A stretch of DNA of 64,000 nucleotides from the NCBI GenBank assembly GCA_024734495.1, contig JALMQS010000085.1:19476474-19540473 (forward strand), given 5' to 3'. Below the pieces are notes generated by a model, which was not told the origin of the DNA, did not search any database, and saw nothing but the letters and a program-made list of their open reading frames with translations. Shown in pieces: positions 1 through 10,734 of this stretch. The first letter of the stretch is position 1. Each line of letters starts with the position of its first letter. This stretch comes from Forficula auricularia (lineage: Eukaryota > Arthropoda > Insecta > Dermaptera > Forficulidae). The translations under genes were made by a program, and so were the position numbers.

Positions 1-248
1 AGAACCATCGAAATCGGTTCATAAACAAAGAGGTTAGAGTCTAAACAAACCTAATAAAAAAGGTCTAATACCTATGAAAAAAATCGAAAAAAATGGGACC
101 AATCGGAAGCTAGACTGGACCCAATGCAAAAAAAATTTTCAAAATCGGTTGACAATTGGCGGAGATATGAGGTAACATAGGCACAAAAAAAAAAAAAAAA
201 AAAATTCAATCTAATAGAGAACCTCCTCCTTTTTTTGAAGTCGGTTAA
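1..248 (-). repeat. ACCGACTTC-family repeat, 5' part, cut by window edge
   Basis: Read on the minus strand this matches the first ~250 bases of the copies at 18383 and 34685: the ACCGACTTC start, GGAGGAGGTTCTC, a long T run, then text ending near a TTCGATGGTTCT motif. The rest lies outside the window. No protein is evident. A non-autonomous insect repeat of unassigned class is the best call. Confidence 0.85.
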
Positions 249-255
249 AAAAACA

Positions 256-467
256 ACATATTTGGGCGATTATTTTTAGTGGAGGGGATATAAGCACAAT
301 GTTTTGGAAACAACCGGCAAGTGTGTATCTATATAGAGATTTCGTAGTGTGAGTGGACAGTCATGTAAAGAAAAAATACCCTAAAATTTTAGTTCCTTTC
401 ATATTTATAGAGTGGTTAAGAGGCTAAAATTTTTTGGCGTGGATTGTCGCGAAAGAATCTCCTTAAC
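256..467 (-). repeat. Interspersed repeat shared with 33768-33978
   Basis: The stretch from ATATTTGGGCGATTA to GATTGTCGCGAAAGA is the reverse complement of 33768-33978 with small differences. It abuts the ACCGACTTC copy, so that element probably inserted at or near its edge. Class unknown; no ORF. Confidence 0.75.
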
Positions 468-579
468 AACAAGCTAAGATAAAAAATATTACAACTAATA
501 AAATATTATTATTCGTAATTTTAATATTTATAGAAATTTCGACCATATCTTATTATAATAAAAGATCAATTCTTGTATA
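468..579. other. AT-rich spacer
   Basis: Low-complexity AT-rich DNA between two repeats; nothing else recognised. Confidence 0.5.
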
Positions 580-1872
580 TACCGGGTGAGTTTTTTATCT
601 TGAGACAGTCTTATAACTCAAAAATCAGTGCATTATATAATTAAAAGTTTCAAATAAAAGTTTATTTATATGAGGGGAGGAGGGGGACTAAACTACGCTA
701 TTGTTTTTGACCTAGAACAAGCTTTCAAGGGTATTTCGAGGTCAAGTTCTGTTTTTTAAATTGAAACCTATATATGTTTTTGTACATATTCTGAATCTAC
801 AAAACAAACTGAGCAACTTTCATAAGAACTTATAGGTATTTTTATACTTATTCTTAATCTAGAAAAACTGTACAAATTTCATTAGAACTAATTTGTTATG
901 AAATCAAAATATTAATAAATTAGATCTCAAAAAATCCTAATAATTATTTTTAACAATCATTCAACTTAATTATCAAATAATAATGGTCAAATATTCAATT
1001 ATTAAATAAATAATTTAATAATTATTAATAATTTACTAATTTTTCGACAGTGTTCTGTGACATTCCAAAGTCTTGTCGCAATTCTTCTGGATCAATTCCA
1101 GTTCCAATTTCGTTTTTTGGCCAGTTTCAGTTTCTTCGTAGCTTTTTCATTTCCTGTTTTTTTAACAGGTATACAACTCAATAAAATGAAGCTTGTGAGG
1201 GTGTATTCCTATTAGGAAAACGGTCGGCATCCATTTCAATGGCAGCCCCATAACACTTCTTCCACATTCACCGCATAAATTAAGACCATTTTAATTCTGT
1301 CTTCAACAAAAAATGCTCCATTTTTATTATATTAATACAATATAACTATCTACTGGATTGACACGAGAAATAAACTTTTTTAAACTCAAAAATTTTAACT
1401 AGTTCTATTAAGTAGAAAATAATCTCTTAAATCTGAGTATAACGAAGTTTTAATATAATTATAAACACTTATTTTCATTGTTGTCACTTTTCGATTTCAT
1501 AATTATTTATTTAATAATTAATTATTTAATCATTATTATTTAATAATTGTTAAAAATAATTATTAAGATTTTTTGAGATCTAATAATTGATTTAATATTT
1601 TGTTTATTTGATGTCGTATAAAAAATAGTTATTATGAAAGTTGTTCAGTTTTCTTTGTAGAATAAAGTGACTTATAGAGAAATATAGTTTTCTATTCAAA
1701 AAACAGAAATTGACCTCGAAATACCCATGAAAGCCTGTTCTTAGTCAACAAACAATAGTGTAGTTTAGTTTCCCCCTTGATATAAATAAGCTTTTATATG
1801 AAACTTTTTTCCATATAATCCACTGTTTTTGAGTTATAAGGCTGTCTCAAGATAAAAAACTCACCCAGTGTA
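580..1872. mobile_element. Foldback element, CCGGGTGAG termini, complete
   Basis: The left end (CCGGGTGAGTTTTTTATCTT at 582) is repeated in inverted form at the right end (AAGATAAAAAACTCACCC near 1850-1866). The arms, about 582-1050 and 1495-1870, are reverse complements through the TTCAAATAAAAG and TTCGAGGTCA motifs. TA-rich sequence flanks both ends, compatible with a TA target duplication as in Tc1/mariner-type MITEs. Partial copies lie at 16090-17689 and 36797-37218. No transposase is encoded. Confidence 0.8.
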
Positions 1873-1974
1873 TATTGAAAAAATTAGTATTACATTATTT
1901 TGTACTTTTTAGAAGCGTGTTTTTTAGTTTTTTTAAAATATATTTTTTTTACTTTTTAGTCTTAATTATTTTTA

Positions 1975-2830
1975 CATGCTTTATATTAAGTTCACCTGTA
2001 TGTATGTATGTATGTATTTATCGTGAATATATCAATGTGACTTTTGTTCTGTTAAATTCCGCAAATATTTTTCTATAAAATTATTATAATTGTTTACTTA
2101 CTCAATTCAAATGAAATTATATAAAAATATATAGAAATTTCATTCTGTTAAATTCCGCAAACTTTTCTCTATAAAAATAATCAAGACTGAAAAGTAAAAA
2201 AAATAAATTTTATTTAACAAAAAAAAACTAAAAAATATGCTTCTTAAAAGTACAAAATAATTTAGGTATACTTAATCAAAAAGGGTGTGGCACTTTGTCG
2301 AAATTAATTGAAAGTTTCTGCGCCCCCACACTTTTTGACTAAGTCTTATATTATTTTGTACTTATTAGAAGCATGTTTTTTTTTTATATAATTTTATTAA
2401 ACGAATTATTTTACATGAATTAATGTATACATTGTATTTTAGCTTCAACTCCGGAGATTATTTCTCCACCATCGAGTGTCCTTGATCATCTTTAGTCCTT
2501 GTTTTTAATAAGAGGAAAAAACTAATTATAGAAAAAAAACCTCTTTTCCGATAATTATTCCAATACCATATTGCGGAAATTAATCTATCCAATTAATCTC
2601 CCCCATTAAAAGCATGTTTTTTTTTTTTAATATATTATAGAGAAAAGTTTGCGGAATTTAACAGAACGAAATTTGTATTTATTTTTATATAATTTCATTC
2701 AAATTGAGTAGGTAAACAATTATTTTTATAGAGAAATGTTTGCGGAATTTAACAGAACAAAAGTTACATTGATATATAAATAGATAGATACATACATACA
2801 TACAGGTGAAACCAATATAAAGAGTGTAAA
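1975..2830. repeat. Inverted repeat with TTTGCGGAATTTAACAGAA motifs
   Basis: The arms 1975-2175 and 2632-2828 are inverted copies. Each holds two copies of TTTGCGGAATTTAACAGAA and a (GTAT)n or (ATAC)n run. A further single arm lies at 6945-7130. Between the arms is a short hairpin (about 2281-2336, AAAAAGGGTGTGG against CCACACTTTTTGAC) and one unit of the 12.45-kb tandem-array family. An open frame at 1875-2078 on the plus strand is AT-rich and has no protein character. Confidence 0.75.
2395..2605 (+). repeat. Solitary unit of the ~210-bp tandem family
   Basis: The sequence from TTATTTTACATGAATTAATG through GGAGATTATTTCTCCACCAT to CCTCTTTTCCGATAATTATT matches the units of the array at 12455-13320. 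It is embedded in the loop of the surrounding inverted repeat, showing dispersal of single units. Confidence 0.8.
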
Positions 2831-2869
2831 AACATAAACATTTTATATAAATTTTTGAGCTTAATTTTT

Positions 2870-3298
2870 ACTTTACCATACAGGGTATGGTCAAGTATTA
2901 TAATCGTGCATGAAATTTTTTTTCAAGATAATAATTGTTTTGTCAAAATGTATGTTAGTCTGTCCGTTACCAAATTTTTGTGGACGAGCTAGCTCAAAAA
3001 CTAGTGTGAATATCAAAACCAAATTTCACACGTAGTTTTGTTCCATTAAGATTAAGAGCTGATTGGATTTTGGTGCATATTGACTCCAAAATTAAGGGGG
3101 GTGGAGGGGGGTTAAAAATTAAAAATCTAGGCCGTTTGAGCAAACTCAACCAAATTTTGTATACATAATCAGAGGGACACCAGAAGTCTAAAAATGCAAA
3201 ACTAGCCCCCTCCCTTACATTATTATACTAATTTTATTAAATATTAAATATAAGTGAGGGGCCAGATTGTATGGTAAAGTCAAGTGGATGGCCACATC
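2870..3298 (+). mobile_element. MITE with ACTTTACCATAC termini
   Basis: It begins ACTTTACCATAC (2870) and has the inverted GTATGGTAAAGT at 3269-3280. A conserved CAAGTGGATGGCCACATC tail follows, so the true right end may lie beyond the inverted motif. Internal landmarks are TATGGTCAAGTATTATAATC, GGACGAGCTAGCTCAAAAAC and GTATACATAATC. Other copies: 7580, 14974, 21690, 47930 (minus) and fragments at 14195 and 5595. Non-coding. Confidence 0.85.
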
Positions 3299-3316
3299 TG
3301 TAACACGTTAGCTTAT

Positions 3317-3445
3317 TTTTTTGTGGGCTGGAAGGGAGGGAGATAATCAATTTCGGGAGGGCCCGTAATAGCTCGTTATTCTTTTTTGTGGCTGGGGGGG
3401 GGAGATAATCAATTTCGGGAGGGCCCGTAATAGCTCGTTATTCTA
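3317..3445 (+). repeat. Two-copy 65-bp tandem duplication
   Basis: Units 3317-3381 and 3382-3445 share TTTTTTGTGG, then AGATAATCAATTTCGGGAGG and CCGTAATAGCTCGTTATTC. They differ mainly in the purine-rich stretch (GAAGGGAGGG against a G run), so the duplication looks recent. Confidence 0.85.
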
Positions 3446-3649
3446 TAGGCTTATAAGTTAATATTTTTTTATGTATATGCGTAGGCGTAATATATGTTTG
3501 TATCTCCCGCAAAATATGTGTGGGCGTGGCTTGAGTTTTCTCTTAATTGTCCTTAAATTATTATTTTAAAATTAAAAATTAATTTTTTCAATTTAAGTAA
3601 TAACATTTTTGTATTATTAATATAATTTCCGTCCATAATTTGTATTAAT

Positions 3650-3920
3650 TTGAAAGTTTATATTAGCAAAATAAGGACAAATTTTCATGTGTGGCTGTTT
3701 CATTTATCATCCAACGCTTCGTCGACTTTTTCGACTTATTCAGGGCTTCAAATAATCATGTCACACACATTCGTCTAAAGATAACAAGAAAATTTAGACG
3801 AATGTGTGACATGACTATTTGAAGCCCTGAAGAAGTCGGCAAAGTCGACGAAACGTTGACTGATAAATAAAACAGCCACACATAAAAATTTGTCCTTATT
3901 TTCTTAATATAAACTTTCAA
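3650..3920. mobile_element. Palindromic element with ribozyme-like arms
   Basis: The arms 3650-3779 and 3793-3920 are near-perfect reverse complements around a ~13-base loop at 3786. They share TTAGACGAATGTGTGACATG and GTGTGGCTG motifs. Each arm contains a CTGANNA ... GAAR hammerhead-like core. This fits an inverted pair of Penelope-type terminal repeats; no coding sequence remains. Confidence 0.75.
3821..3862 (+). ncRNA. Hammerhead-ribozyme-like motif
   Basis: CTGAAGA (3827-3833), an extra A, stem II GTCG (3835-3838) with CGAC (3846-3849), GAAA (3850-3853), then CGTT and GAC. The core position that is A here (CTGAAGA) is a free position in hammerheads. Stem I (GCC against GAC) is weak. The mirror motif in the left arm (3711-3748, minus) has CTGAATA and GAAG, so it is probably dead. 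Confidence 0.5.
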
Positions 3921-4107
3921 ATTTTTATTTTTAACTCTCTTTCAATTTGTATTGTATTATTAAAAAAAAAATCTGCCTTATCTACGATTTGAACGATTTC
4001 AAGTATTCAAGTAGCTTCAAGAAAACAAGTACAGTAGGCCGGGGACCATGGCTGATCCCTGTAATCTAGCTTCTCGGAGGCCGGAATAAAGGATCTATGA
4101 GGGTTAG
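3921..4107. other. Spacer
   Basis: AT-rich spacer turning GC-richer near 4030 (GGCCGGGGACCATGG). No gene signal. Confidence 0.4.
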
Positions 4108-4250
4108 ATCTGAACCCAGAATTGAAGTAGCCGGGTTCAGAAATCCGCCCCCCCCACCCCTTCTTTCCACATATGTGGATTCGACACCCTTCTTCTTTGA
4201 ATTGGGTTACCTCGAGGAAGGCGGATTGCTACTTCAATTCTATAACCCAA
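4108..4250. repeat. Imperfect hairpin
   Basis: AGAATTGAAGTAGC and AATCCGCC on the left pair with GGCGGATTGCTACTTCAATT and ATAACCC on the right, separated by a C-rich loop. Function unknown; it may be a worn foldback. Confidence 0.5.
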
Positions 4251-4432
4251 GTGAGACTTTATTCTTTTGATTTTTTTTTTATTGAATTTATTTTTTATCT
4301 AATTTATTTATTAATTTTCTAAATAAATGAAAAATAATTATCTTTTTAAAATCTAGAATAAGAAGGCTGATTTCAATTTTAGGATCATAGTAGATATATA
4401 TTGGTTTTTAATTTATCATACAATGATATGGT

Positions 4433-5594
4433 CGAGGGGTATTCCGCGATTGGAAGTAGATGTACACCTCTTTGGAAATATTTAGGAAGTACTTGGAAAC
4501 ATTTGGAAGTACTTGGAAATATTTGGAAGTACTTGGAAATATTTGGAATTACTTGGAAATATTTGGAAGTATTTGGAAAAATTTGGAAATATTTGGAATT
4601 ACTTGGAATTACTTGGAAATATTTGGAAGTACTTGGAAACATTTGTAAGTATTTGGAAATATTTCGAATTACTTGGAAATATTTGGAATTACTTGGAAAT
4701 ATTTGGAATTACTTGGAAATATTTGGAAGTACTTGGAAATATTTGAAAGTACTTGGAAATATTTGGAATTACTTGGAAATATTTGGAATTACTTGGAATT
4801 ACTTGAAAGTACTTGGAAGTACTTGGAAATATTTGGAAGTACTTGGAAATATTTGGAATTACTTGGAAATATTTGGAAGTACTTGGAAACATTAGGAAGT
4901 AGTTGGAAATATTTGGAATTACTTGGAAATATTTGGAAGTATTTGGAAACATTTGGAAGTAGCTTGGAAACATTTGTAAGTACTTGGAAATATTTCGAAT
5001 TACTTGGAAATATTTGGAATTATTTGGAATTACTTGGAAATATTTGGAAGTACTTGGAAACATTTGGAAGTACTTTGGAAATATTTGGAATTACTTTGGA
5101 AATATTTGGAAGTACTTGGAAATATTTGGAAGTAGTTGGAAACATTTGGAAGTACTTGGAAATATTTGGAAGTACTTGGAAACATTTGGAAGTACTTGGA
5201 AATATTTGGAATTACTTGGAAATATTTGGAAGTATTTGGAAAAATTTGGAAGTATTTGGAAAAATTTGGAAATATTTGGAATTACTTGGAAATATTTGGA
5301 AGTAGTTGGAAACATTTGGAAGTACTTGGAAATATTTGGAAGTATTTGGAAATATTTGGAAGTATTTGGAAACATTTGGAAGTACTTGGAAATATTTGGA
5401 AGTACTTGGAAATATTTGGAAGTATTTGGAAATATTTGGAACTAATATTTGGAAATATTTGGAAGTACTTGGGAACATTTGGAAGTACTTGGAAATATTT
5501 GGAAGTATTTGGAAATATTTGGAGGTAGTTGGAAATATTTGGAAGTACAAGTGGAAGTAGGTGTACAGCATATTAGGTCGCGGTTCACCCCTCG
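4433..5594 (+). mobile_element. Minisatellite-bearing DNA transposon, long copy
   Basis: The 5' end CGAGGGGTATTCCGCGA (4433) faces an inverted 3' end that reads CGAGGGGTGAACCGCGA on the minus strand (5578-5594). Flanking 8-mers GATATGGT (4425-4432) and GATATGGC (5595-5602) form an 8-bp target-site duplication with one mismatch. The host site is a MITE of the ACTTTACCATAC family. Copies at 41483 and 47277 have the same ends. An 8-bp duplication suits hAT, P or Merlin-type mechanisms; no transposase is present. Confidence 0.88.
4472..5548 (+). repeat. 20-bp minisatellite array, ~54 units
   Basis: The unit is GGAAATATTTGGAAGTACTT, with variants in the AGT/ATT, TACTT/TATTT and AAATA/AAACA positions. 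Because 20 is not a multiple of 3 and the unit lacks stops in most frames, several long open frames appear on both strands, giving 20-residue protein repeats rich in W, Y, L and K. They shift with single-base indels, so they are artefacts and not genes. Confidence 0.95.
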
Positions 5595-5656
5595 GATATG
5601 GCCAAGTATTATAATCGTGCATGAATTTTTTTTTTTTTTTTTTAATATCTACAATA

Positions 5657-6933
5657 GTCCAGGCAAATTACGATTTTAACAGGAAATAATTCGCGGTAAA
5701 CATTTTATTGCTGGAATACTTTTATTAGTACTTCAAAATTAATACCCTAAGTTTTCCCCCCAAATCGTGTTGTGGAAATTTTTCTACGCGCCTCAAAATG
5801 AGAAAATTTCGGAGTTTTTTCAGTTCTTCTTGAATAACTCTAAAATGCCTTATCAAAACAAAAACGATATCTATTAGATAAAATAAACCTCCTTAACATT
5901 GCAAAATTATAAAATTCTTATCTATTTTGCTTTACTAGAACCAGTACTAGACTTTCTACCGTGTCGAATATTCTCGGGATCCCTTTTGATAATCCCAAAA
6001 ACTCGTACTTTTTTTCGATTTCTCCCAATTTTAACCATGAAGGAGCACGTTTTCGACAAAGACCCTTCTATACATTTTTATAATAGAGTAAATTTTCTAC
6101 AATTTAAATTAAGTTTCATCTTAATAGGATAATGGTAACATGAGGTTGAAGTTTTGAAAAAATGCACGTTTTTTGCAACAAATCGTAGTTTTTCATTCAT
6201 AAAATGAAAACCACTCATCTTAGAAACTTGATTCCTATCTCATTGTCTAGGAAATTTGATTTACTTGAACCTTTAGTTGCGCCAACTTTTATTATAAATT
6301 ATATAATAATTCTGGATATCTATAAATCTAAGAATTTTAACAAAAAAGTGGTATAGGATTTCTAGAATGAATGGTTTTCTATTTTACATAGATGGAAAAA
6401 CTGCGATTTTTTGCAAAAAAATGCATTTTTTCAAAACTTGAACCTCATGTTACCATAATCCAATTAAGATGAACCTTTTTTTAAATTGTAGCAAATTTAA
6501 TCTAGTTTAAAAATGTATAGAGTGGTCTTTGTCGAAAACGTGCTCCTTCATGTTCGAAATGGGGAAAAATGGAAAAAGTACGAGTTTTAGTGATATTCAA
6601 AAGTGATCCCGGGGTCTGCTTTTTTGACAAGTGCTTGTACCGGTTCTACTGAACCTAAATAGATGAAATTTTTATAATTTTACGCATAATTTAAAGAGGT
6701 CTAATTTATCTAATAGATATCTTTTTGATTTGATAAGCCGCTTTAGATTTATTCAAGAAAAACTGAAAAAACTCCGAAATTTTCTTATTTTGAGGCGCTC
6801 TGAAACATTTCCACAAGATAAATTTGAGGGGAAACCTAGGATAGTAATATTGGAATACCAATAAAGGTAAATAGAATGTTTACTGGGAATTATTTCCTGA
6901 TTCTGCCATTTTATTCACCTTCTTTGCCTGGAC
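5657..6933. mobile_element. Large foldback, ~570-bp arms
   Basis: It starts GTCCAGGC (5657) and ends GCCTGGAC (6933). The arms (about 5657-6220 and 6360-6933) are reverse complements through AGGAAATAATTC, CGGAGTTTTTTCAGTT, GAAGGAGCACGTTTTCGACA and TTGCAAAAAA motifs, around a loop near 6290. An open frame at 5899-6132 (plus) lies wholly in the left arm and has no recognised homology. No transposase. Confidence 0.85.
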
Positions 6934-6944
6934 TTAAATTTATT

Positions 6945-7130
6945 CTTAATTATTTTTATAGAGAAAAGTTTGCGGAATTTAACAGAATGTAATCAATTTA
7001 TTTTTATTATTTTTATATAATTTCATTTAAATTGATGAGGAGAACAATTATTTTTATAGATAAATGTTGGCGGAATTTAACAGAACAAAAGTCACATTGA
7101 TAGATACATACAGGTGAAGCTAATATAAAT
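6945..7130 (+). repeat. Single arm of the TTTGCGGAATTTAACAGAA repeat
   Basis: Matches 2632-2828 in the same orientation, including both TTTGCGGAATTTAACAGA motifs (one mutated to TTGGCGG) and the GATACATACAGGTGAA tail. Confidence 0.8.
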
Positions 7131-7145
7131 CATAATTAACAGAGT

Positions 7146-7357
7146 AAAAGGGTGTAGTTTCACAGTGAATGAAATAAAACTCAAAGAGGTTTATACAAAC
7201 TCAAATAGAATTTCAGTCCATCATCAGAGTTGCAAGCTGAATATAGTACTAGTACTTAGTATTAACTTGTAAACTCCTGAGTACATAATCCAATATATTG
7301 GTTGTATAAACCTCTTTGAGTTTTATTTCATTCACTGTGAAACTACACACCCTTTAC
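7146..7357. mobile_element. Foldback related to 50265-50508, degraded
   Basis: The outer arms (7146-7205 and 7301-7357) share AGTTTCACAGTGAATGAAAT and CTCAAAGAGGTTTATACAA in inverted form. The inner parts retain broken hammerhead-like cores: a minus-strand CTGATGATGGA at 7217-7227 without a clean stem II partner, and a plus-strand CTGAGTACATAATCC at 7277. It is an older relative of the intact element at 50265. Confidence 0.75.
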
Positions 7358-7579
7358 TCTATTAATTGATATCATGTTTCACCTAAAACCTACACCACTT
7401 TCCATAAGTAAAACTAATATAAATCGTGTAATAAAAAAAGAATATTAAAAAAAAAAAAACTCCATTTTTACAAATTTAAATAAAATTTAGATATTACAAT
7501 AATTTCGGCATCGAGTCAACACTTTCTTCCCATGTCCATATTTACAACAATGTCTGTTTAATTATTACTATCATTTTTG

Positions 7580-8150
7580 ACTTTACCATACAGGGTATGG
7601 TCAAGTATTGTAATCGTGCATGAAAAAAGTGTTTTTTTCTTTCTTTTTTTACGAAATATCTCAAAAACGGCTTAAACTATTTTGTTTAAAAAAATTGAGC
7701 GAAACCAAGGCATTTCACTATACAAAAAAGCTCTAATAAGTGAACATCGAAAAAATTATATTTTTCCAGATAATAATTATTTTGTCAAAATGTCTGTTAG
7801 TTAGTCTGGTTGTTAATCTGTGCGTTACCAAATTTTTGTGGACGAGCTAGCTCAAAAACTAGTGTGAATATTTTAACCAAATATCACACGTAGTTTTGGT
7901 CCATTGAGATTAAGATTTGTGCATATCGACCCAAAATTAAAGGGGGGTGGAGGGGTGGTTAAAAATTAAAAATCTAGGCCATTTGAGCAAACTCAACCAA
8001 ATTTGTATACATAATCAAGTGGACCCCCACAAGTCTAAGAATGCAAAAACTAACCCCCTCCCCTAGATGTTTATAAATAATTTTATTAAATATTAAATAT
8101 AAGTGAGGGGCCAGGTTGTATGGTAAAGTCAAGTGGATGGCCACATCAGA
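7580..8150 (+). mobile_element. MITE with ACTTTACCATAC termini, near complete
   Basis: ACTTTACCATAC at 7580; inverted GTATGGTAAAGT ending at 8129, then CAAGTGGATGGCCACATC and AACACGTCAG as in the other copies. It retains GAAATATCTCAAAAACGGCT, a segment lost from the copy at 2870. Confidence 0.87.
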
Positions 8151-8261
8151 ACACGTCAGATTATTTAAATTTTTATTGTGGGAAAATTTTGAAAAAAAAG
8201 TCTTGATTATATATAAGGTTGCCTAAATAAATTGCGTAACTAATCTAAGTGAAAGTAAATA

Positions 8262-8335
8262 GTTTTTATTTTGCCGAGAGTAGCAGAGAAACAAAGAGGT
8301 TGTCCTCAGCTTGATGCAAATAAACATACACACAT
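8262..8335 (-). repeat. GCCGAGAGTAGCAGAG repeat fragment
   Basis: On the minus strand: CATCAAGCTGAGGACAACCT, CTTTGTTTCTCTGCTACTCT, CGGCAAAATAAAAACT. The same sequence recurs at 14110, 33490, 37305 and 55490, and in degraded form beside the ribozyme-bearing foldback at 49888. Probably a Penelope-type terminal-repeat fragment. Confidence 0.65.
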
Positions 8336-8407
8336 ATTAATATAACAGAAAATTGTTGTTCTTACTTAGCAGACAAGCTAGTTAAACATGTTTAATTTTA
8401 TCCTTTC

Positions 8408-8570
8408 ATACATAATTGATAGCTTCCAAGCGATAAACTCTGGAGCATTCCATCAACGACTGGACTCGCCTAGCTCTTACGCAGCTCTCATTCTTCTGCG
8501 CGCAATTGGTTGCCTAAATACAGGCGCACTAATGTCATAAATAAAGTTCAAATCATACTACATTTTGAGC
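8408..8570 (+). repeat. Dispersed repeat shared with 28848-28985
   Basis: Shares CTCTGGAGCAT, ACGACTGGAC, CGCCTAGCTCTTACGCAGCT, CTTCTGCGCGCA, TTGCCTAAATACAGGC and GTCATAAAT with the second copy. It is relatively GC-rich for the window. Class unknown; no tRNA boxes could be placed. Confidence 0.75.
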
Positions 8571-8589
8571 ATTTCATTGGTTTTTTTTT

Positions 8590-9557
8590 GACGTGACAAC
8601 GTCTTATAATTCGATGAAGCCGGCTGCACTCTCGAAAAAACATGACTCATCTGAGGCGTTCCATTTAAGGCTTGAAGTGCAAGCGAGAGCGCGGAACGAG
8701 CAAGGAGCTAAGGAGGAACAGCTAGGCTAGAAAAGCAGGAGTGGGGGTGTCTCCAGTCAAGACAGGCATTTCCCCTCCAGCCGCCATCGTGTGAAGGGCA
8801 CAAAACCTTCTCTTCCCATCTGAACGTATGTTAATAGTATCCATCTTTAAGACAGTTCTTTTTATTATTAACAGTGATAAAAAACAAGTTTGATTTTCTT
8901 TATATATTTTTTGTTTTTTATTAAAAGTGTGTGTAGGAAAGCCGAATCAATTATTAGAGAGGCGTTAAATGACAGTGGAGGAAAATTTATGAAAAAAAAT
9001 ACAATGAAATATATTTGACTAATTCTTTAATGATGGACTTTAATGAATCACACTCGAATATTTTCTCTTCATTAAATAACCATATTTTAAATAATCTCCC
9101 AATGGAAAACCATATAGTATTACTAATTAAAAGTATTTCAAAATATTATTTTAAAATAAGATTACACTATATAACAAAAAGAGTTATGTAGACAAAAGTA
9201 AATCGAAAAGAATATTTTTTAACAAGTTAACCCATTTTCAAGGATATTAAATATAATTAATCGTTTCAACTTTTTCTTACAATCGTACCTGATTTAAAAA
9301 CTATAATATTTTTGGTATTTCTATAATATATATTTAAATTTTTTATTTGTTTTATAACTTAATTAATTCTTAATCTTTGAATTGTGTAAAAAACATTGGT
9401 TTAATAAATAAATAAAAAATCGGTTGTCTGCAAAGTCGGTTCACCGACGATAGTTGAACGTGACAACGTCATAAGAAAATACCATTCCATCAGTATTTTC
9501 TTATGACGTTGTCACGTTCAACTATCGTCAGTAAACCGACTTTACAGACAACCGATT
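8590..9557 (-). mobile_element. Hairpin-ended element, copy 1
   Basis: One end is GACGTGACAACGTC (8590) followed by a ~115-bp conserved block (ATGAAGCCGGCTGCACTC ... AAGCGAGAGCGCGGAACGAG). The other end is a near-perfect hairpin at 9419-9557 whose arms start TCGGTTGTCTGCAAAGTCGG and include ACGTGACAACGTCATAAG. A second copy lies at 16964-17668 with the same two ends but a different middle. Both ends abut A/T runs. No ORF; class unassigned. Confidence 0.75.
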
Positions 9558-10399
9558 TTTTAATCTAAATGCCGGCAGTGTATATATACATTGTGATTCA
9601 CGGTCGATGGCACGTTAGACGTTTATAGAAAACGAATCGCAGGATTTTTCTGAAAATTTAGCACCTTACATTTTCTTACCTGTTCTATCGATCTAAAATA
9701 TTTTCAGCATTGCGACGTTTCGGCTTCCATCTAAAAGTCGTAGAAACTTTATTTTTTTAAATACTACACCCTGTATATTAACTGGTTTTTAGAACCGCCC
9801 TTTTGTTGAAATACTTTTTTGTTAATATTGTCCTTTATCTATCTCTATCGGTTTTCGAGATAAAAAATAATTTGTGTTAAATATAGTGCAAATCATGGCC
9901 CTAATAAAACTTAAATAAATTAGTGCTCTCATTTCATGAAAAGTTGGTATTTTGGTGGTAGTTTAGATAGACCCGAAGTATTTAATTTATGCCGAGAAAT
10001 CGACTACATATTATACAGGGCGTGCTAAAATTACTATTATTTCCGTTATTCTTGAAAGGGGTCAAATGTTCGTTTTTTCAAATAAGACCCCCTGTATTTT
10101 ACTCAATAAATTGAAAGACGAAAAAAATGCTTTAAGACGATATATTATGTTCCTATACCTAAAAGATCAAGTTTTCTTAATAAAGCTGCTTTTTAGTGAA
10201 AACTTACATTTTAATGATTTTAATATTAACTAACCATGGAAATATCAAGCTTATGACAGTTTGTTGACTATTTATAAGAAACTTATGAACAGTTTATTGA
10301 CGATATTCAAAAAAATCTCCCAAAATGAACTCAACTATTGATTATTCAAACGAAGTTCTTATAGTACAAAATAAATAACGTCAGATTCCATGTACCTAT
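9558..10399. other. Worn repeat DNA with ACACCCTGTATA-type motifs
   Basis: Contains ACACCCTGTATATTA (about 9768) and the inverted TATACAGGGCG (10013), motifs that recur at ends of several insect DNA transposons. No complete element or gene is evident. Confidence 0.4.
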
Positions 10400-10640
10400 A
10401 GCGACGTCACGAAACCATACACTATATTGCTTTTTTCATACAGTACCTGGAGCCACCGAGCGATGCACGGTAACCAAACGCCCCCTGGACCCCCCCCCCC
10501 AACCCCATCCCGAAAACCCCGAACCTCGCCCCACACCACGGATCCCCCATCATTGCACCCCACCTCCTGCACTCCCCACATCTATCCCCACTCCGCACCC
10601 AGTTTTTGCATTTCTAGCTTTCTAGTGGTCCACAGATTAT
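10400..10640. repeat. C-rich low-complexity tract
   Basis: Strong strand asymmetry (runs of C, CCCCAC, CCCCAT) unlike the AT-rich surroundings. Open frames here on both strands reflect composition, giving proline-rich (plus) and glycine-rich (minus) strings, and are not convincing genes. Confidence 0.6.
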
Positions 10641-10734
10641 GTATATATAAGTATATAAATAAATTCCGTATAATTATTTTTTTAAATTAAATAACAATTT
10701 ATCGAGTTTTTTAATCAATTAAATAAATAATAAA

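Larger units (their letters stand above)
4411..5632 (+). mobile_element. ACTTTACCATAC MITE, 5' end split by the minisatellite transposon
   Basis: TTTATCATACAATGATATGG (4412-4431) is a diverged form of the MITE start. The MITE continues at 5595 with ATATGGCCAAGTATTATAAT and CGTGCATGAA before decaying into a T run. The two pieces join exactly across the transposon once one target duplication is removed. Confidence 0.7.

Noticed and set aside
4385..5679. Ten overlapping long open frames on both strands, giving W/Y/L/K-rich 20-residue repeats
   Set aside because: They are read-throughs of the 20-bp minisatellite. Several frames are open at once, all shift with single-base indels, and the same holds at 47257-47667 and 41397-41609.
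9700..9750. GAAACGTC preceded by GATGGAAGCC on the minus strand as a hammerhead
   Set aside because: The CTGANGA core is incomplete and there is no loop-closing stem II.
10396..10690. Proline-rich and glycine-rich frames on opposite strands
   Set aside because: A C-rich low-complexity tract gives both; they cannot both be coding and neither resembles a known protein.
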